Under the pieces are notes generated by a model, which did no database searches, was not told where the DNA came from, and saw only the letters and a program-made list of their open reading frames with translations. DNA of 64,000 nt, taken from positions 682,001 through 746,000 of the forward strand of contig CAVSKL010000003.1 in assembly GCA_963728475.1 (NCBI GenBank), given 5' to 3'. Below, one piece after another: positions 61,195-64,000 of this stretch. How positions within the stretch are numbered: the stretch's first letter is position 1; each line of letters starts with the position of its first letter. The DNA comes from CAVSKL01 sp963728475 [NCBI: Candidatus Eiseniibacteriota bacterium]. Its GTDB lineage: Bacteria > Eisenbacteria > RBG-16-71-46 > JABDJR01. The position numbers were made by a program, and so were the translations under genes.

Positions 61195-61689
61195 TCAATC
61201 CTCCAGGTTCTTCCAGGAGTAGATCTCGTAGTGCGGCACGGGCTCCGGCGCCCGGCGCACCTCGAGCACGCTCGGCCCCTGGTTCACCCGCAGGGTATCG
61301 CCTTTCGCTTCCACCACCAGGATTCGCTCGGTGACGCCGCTCAGGATCCAGGTGCCGGGCTCGTCTCCCTCGGTGACCCGGTACCCGTCTCCGAAGTCCA
61401 GGCGGAGCGCCGTGGTCTGCTTCGACGTGAAGAGCATGTTGGTACCGGCGAGGTCCTGCCCGCGGTCCCATCCGTCCCCGCTCTTCATCTCGAACCGGTA
61501 GTCGGGAGCCAGGAGCGCCTCATAGGCCGCGGTGTCGCGGTCGGCGAATGCCTGCTCCAGGCAGCCGAGGACGGCGTCGGGCTTGTCCCCGGTGCAGTAG
61601 GGCCGGGCGACGGCCGCCGCCCCCGCCAAGAGAAGCGCTCCCGCCGCCGCGGCGAGCGCGACGGAACCGATACGTGACGTGCCAGCCAT
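61195..61689 (-). CDS. secreted NTF2-like (DUF4440-type) protein
   Basis: 164 residues with signal peptide (ALAAAAGALLLAGAAAVA). DAVLGCLEQAFADRDTAAYEALLAPDYRFEM is the usual helix-helix-strand opening of NTF2-like/SnoaL proteins, followed by strands GYRVTEGDEPGTWILSG and VVEAKGDTLRVNQ. The family forms ligand-binding cones; no active-site residues can be identified. Convergent with the small lipoprotein (37 bases apart). Confidence 0.7.
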   Translation of the reverse strand: MAGTSRIGSVALAAAAGALLLAGAAAVARPYCTGDKPDAVLGCLEQAFADRDTAAYEALLAPDYRFEMKSGDGWDRGQDLAGTNMLFTSKQTTALRLDFGDGYRVTEGDEPGTWILSGVTERILVVEAKGDTLRVNQGPSVLEVRRAPEPVPHYEIYSWKNLED

Positions 61690-61998
61690 GTTGAACCTCT
61701 CCTTCCGGGGATGCATGCCCCGTTCAACCCCCCGCGCCGGGCCGGGTTCCCCCCGTTGCCCGTCGAAGAACCGGTCCCGGCCGGATCCGGGGGCCAACCC
61801 CCCTCCGAGGCCGGGTTCCGGCTTCATAAATATCTACGGTTATGAGGTTTACGCCACGGGCCGGTCCCGGGGCGGCCGGAGCTTCGGCCGGCCCCCCGGA
61901 GGTGCAATAATGTCGTGTTTTCCGCGAGAACCGGCCGTACCCCTGCAACCGGCCGGCCGGATCGTGCGTACGTGGGCGCAGGGAAAGGAGATACCTCT
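61690..61998. other. intergenic control region of divergent genes
   Basis: No gene seen in 309 bases. An AT-rich patch at 61824-61850 may hold the minus-strand promoter of the NTF2-like gene. On the plus strand TGCAATAAT (61903-61911) resembles an extended -10, and AAAGGAG at 61984-61990 is the ribosome site for the small membrane protein. Confidence 0.45.
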
Positions 61999-62226
61999 AT
62001 GTTCAGGACGTTGCGTGCCGTGCGGTTCCTGTTCGTTGGACCCATGCTCCTGGCGATGCTGTTCGTGATCAACCTCATGACCTCGCCGGGACACTGGTGG
62101 GTGCAGTGGGCGGCGCTGGGGATCGGGATCGCGTGGGTCATCAGCCTCTTCCGGGTGCTGAGCGCGCTGGTTCTGGCCGGAGGCTTGGTGGCGCTCCTCG
62201 CCTACTTCCGCAAGCAGCAGCGTTGA
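61999..62226 (+). CDS. small two-helix membrane protein
   Basis: 75 residues. Two long hydrophobic segments: FLFVGPMLLAMLFVINLM (11-28) and VQWAALGIGIAWVISLFRVL (35-54), then a third shorter one (VLAGGLVALLAYF) and a basic tail RKQQR. Fits a '2TM domain'-type small inner-membrane protein. A strong SD (AAAGGAG) supports it as a real gene. Function unknown. Confidence 0.7.
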   Translation: MFRTLRAVRFLFVGPMLLAMLFVINLMTSPGHWWVQWAALGIGIAWVISLFRVLSALVLAGGLVALLAYFRKQQR

Positions 62227-62286
62227 TCCGCCCCGTCCCGCTTCGAGGGCGCCCCGCCGCGCGAGAGAGCCGGAGCGCCGCCGGCC

Positions 62287-64000
62287 TCAGTCCCCGCGAT
62301 GCCCCAGCACCGCGTGGACCGTCATCTCCTTCCCGTCCCGGATGAGCACGATCTCCACGTCGTCCCCGGGCTTGTGGGCGCGGAGCGCGTAGGTGTAGTC
62401 GTAGAGGTTGTCGATCTTTCTGCCCCCGAAGCGCACCACCACGTCGCCGCCCCGGATCCCCGCCTTCTCCGCCGGCCCCCCCGGGGTCACCCCCGAGAGC
62501 ATGGCCCCGCCCTCGTAGTCGCCGAAGTCGGGAATGGTGCCCAGATACGGCCCGTAGCCGCCGCCCCCGCCGCTCCCATGGGGGCCCGCCGAGTCCTCGG
62601 CCGCCTTGGCGAACTCGACCCTCGCGTCCCGGTCGGCAAGGTCGAGCGTCGTCGCATAGACCGCGCGGGTGACCTCGGCGATCCCCTCCGGATCGATCTT
62701 CCACCAGTCGTCCGACGGCTTGTGGTAGTCCTCGTGCAGGCCGCTGAAGAAGAAGAGCACCGGCACGTTCTTGGCGTAGAACGAGGTGTGGTCGCTGGCG
62801 CCGTAGCCGCTCTTGCTGGTGGCGATGGTGAGCGGCGACTCCTCGTCGACCCGCCGGATGAGCGGCGCGAACTCGGGCGAGGTCGCGATACCGCCCACGG
62901 TGATCCGGTCGTCCTTGGGCCGGCCCACCATGTCCATGTTGATCATGGCTTGCACCGTGGTGAGCGGCACCGGCGGGTGCTCGGCCAGGTAGGCGGAGCC
63001 CAGAAGCCCCAGCTCCTCGCCGCTGAACGCGGCGAACACCAGGGTCCGGCGGGTGGGGCCGGTCCTGCCGAATACCCGGGCCAGCTCCATGAGCGCCGAG
63101 GTCCCGGAGGCGTTGTCGTCGGCGCCGTTGTGGATCTCGCCGATCTTGTCGGGGGCGAGCGAGCTCGAGTTGCCGCGTCCGAGGTGGTCGTAGTGGGCGC
63201 CCAGGATGAGCGCTCCGGCGTTCGGATCGGTCCCCGGGAGCATCCCCACCACGTTCTCGGTGGAGCGGCGGTCCTTGGCCACGTCCACCGAGAGGGCGAC
63301 CGTCTCCCCGTCCAGGGGCCGGGACCGGGGCCGGAGGTCCTTGTCCACCGACGCAGTCCACTCGCGCACGTTGATCCCCGCCCGGGCCAGCATGGCCTCG
63401 GCCACCGCATGCTTGACGTGGAGGGCGAGGAGGCCCCCGCCCCCGATCCCTTCCGCGCCGTCCAGCCGGGTCAACTTGTCCTCGGCGTAGCCCTCGCTCC
63501 CGGGTCCGGTGAACACCAGGAGCGCCGCCGCCTCGTGTTCGCGCGCGTTCATCGCCTTGGACCGGAAGAGCGCGTGCTGGGTCCAGGAGGTTCCATTGAA
63601 CACGCTGGTGCTGTCGTTCTGCTGGGGTTCGTGGCGGAGGGCCAGCACCACCTTCCCCCTCACGTCGAGATCCTTGTAGTCGTCGTAGCCCGCCTCATCG
63701 TCGGTGATGCCGTAGCCCGCGAACACCACCGGGGCCTCCACCGCGCCGCTGTCGCTGAAGCCGAAGGGTTCGAAGTCCTCCTTCAACTCGAGCGCCCCGA
63801 GCCCGGGGACCCCCTTCACCACCATCTCGTTCCCCTCGCCCAGGCGCACTCCGACGGTGGCCTCGTAGTGCTGGAACCAGGTCCCGTCGTCGCCGGCGGG
63901 GGAGAGCCCCGCCGCCTTGAACCCGGCGGCAATGTATCGCGCCGAGGCCTCGGCCCCCGGGGTGCCGGTCATCCGGCCCTCGCGGGCGTCGTCGGCCAGC
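62287..64000 (-). CDS. M28-family aminopeptidase with PA and PDZ domains (5' truncated)
   Basis: The frame stays open to the right window edge; LADDAREGRMTGTPGAEASARYIA is the normal early M28 sequence, so the signal peptide lies outside. A PA-like insert (VEAPVVFAGYGITDDEAGYD, ALLVFTGPG) precedes the zinc peptidase: LGAHYDHLGRG, HNGADDNASGT, SGEELGLLGS, the INMDMVGR Asp and a late YGASDHTSF His, so both metals are bound. The last ~100 residues form a PDZ domain (GVTPGGPAEKAGIRGGDVVV, GRKIDNLYDYTYALRAH). A secreted or periplasmic aminopeptidase. Confidence 0.92.
   Translation of the reverse strand, partial: LADDAREGRMTGTPGAEASARYIAAGFKAAGLSPAGDDGTWFQHYEATVGVRLGEGNEMVVKGVPGLGALELKEDFEPFGFSDSGAVEAPVVFAGYGITDDEAGYDDYKDLDVRGKVVLALRHEPQQNDSTSVFNGTSWTQHALFRSKAMNAREHEAAALLVFTGPGSEGYAEDKLTRLDGAEGIGGGGLLALHVKHAVAEAMLARAGINVREWTASVDKDLRPRSRPLDGETVALSVDVAKDRRSTENVVGMLPGTDPNAGALILGAHYDHLGRGNSSSLAPDKIGEIHNGADDNASGTSALMELARVFGRTGPTRRTLVFAAFSGEELGLLGSAYLAEHPPVPLTTVQAMINMDMVGRPKDDRITVGGIATSPEFAPLIRRVDEESPLTIATSKSGYGASDHTSFYAKNVPVLFFFSGLHEDYHKPSDDWWKIDPEGIAEVTRAVYATTLDLADRDARVEFAKAAEDSAGPHGSGGGGGYGPYLGTIPDFGDYEGGAMLSGVTPGGPAEKAGIRGGDVVVRFGGRKIDNLYDYTYALRAHKPGDDVEIVLIRDGKEMTVHAVLGHRGD

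Noticed and set aside
1-64000. tRNA or rRNA genes
   Set aside because: No cloverleaf with GTTCGANTC-type T-arm and no rRNA-like sequence was noticed by eye; a covariance-model scan would be decisive.

Overview
The window is GC-rich bacterial DNA with densely packed genes and no rRNA, tRNA, CRISPR array or insertion sequence that I could recognise. Many products are exported. Several end in a FlgD-like or T9SS-type C-terminal domain with a 'PNP' start and a 'G(L/I)YFxR' finish, and PorV-like barrels and bacterial lipoproteins are common. This points to an uncultured FCB-type lineage such as Candidatus Eisenbacteria, Latescibacterota or Krumholzibacteriota. The assignment is an inference from gene style, not from a marker gene.

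Layout. 1-5.9 kb: the end of an acetyltransferase, then secreted beta-helix and DNRLRE proteins, one of them with a frameshift. 6-7.4 kb (minus): 3-methyladenine glycosylase and a short-chain dehydrogenase. 7.5-13.1 kb (plus): a compact bacterial microcompartment (BMC) operon, with RpiB-like isomerase, DeoC aldolase, a permuted tandem BMC protein, BMC-H, BMC-P, CoA-acylating aldehyde dehydrogenase, BMC-T and two more BMC-P. 13.4-22.1 kb: DinB-like protein, M14 peptidase, PAP2 phosphatase, then a minus-strand run of paralogous lipoproteins, an MFS transporter, a hydrolase-like protein without its nucleophile, and a barrel. 22.1-28.1 kb: a purine/nucleoside operon (HD dNTPase-like, Hpt, amidohydrolase/deaminase, adenosine deaminase, uridine kinase, purine nucleoside phosphorylase). 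28.3-44.6 kb: large exported proteins with lamin-tail and OB-fold domains (one with a near-identical 1,200-bp tandem duplication), PorV-like barrels, a helix-hairpin-helix/barrel protein and a secreted 5'-nucleotidase. 44.9-52.8 kb: alpha-2-macroglobulin lipoprotein and PbpC. 52.9-64 kb: SGNH hydrolase, secreted proteins, a DUF692/MNIO enzyme with a partner, a secreted EEP nuclease/phosphatase, RluA-type pseudouridine synthase, small lipoproteins and the start of an M28 peptidase.

How the genes may work together. The BMC resembles the 'sugar-phosphate-utilising' (SPU) class predicted from locus surveys. DeoC would cleave deoxyribose-5-phosphate to acetaldehyde and glyceraldehyde-3-phosphate, and the aldehyde dehydrogenase would convert acetaldehyde to acetyl-CoA inside the shell. 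All three enzymes (RpiB, DeoC, aldehyde dehydrogenase) begin with a short amphipathic helix and a Gly/Pro-rich linker, as expected for encapsulation peptides. The nearby phosphorylase/deaminase operon could supply (deoxy)ribose-1-phosphate, and the secreted 5'-nucleotidase and nuclease could supply nucleosides from outside. I therefore propose, as inference, a surface-to-microcompartment pathway for scavenging extracellular nucleic acid. Phosphopentomutase, phosphotransacylase and alcohol dehydrogenase are not in the window.
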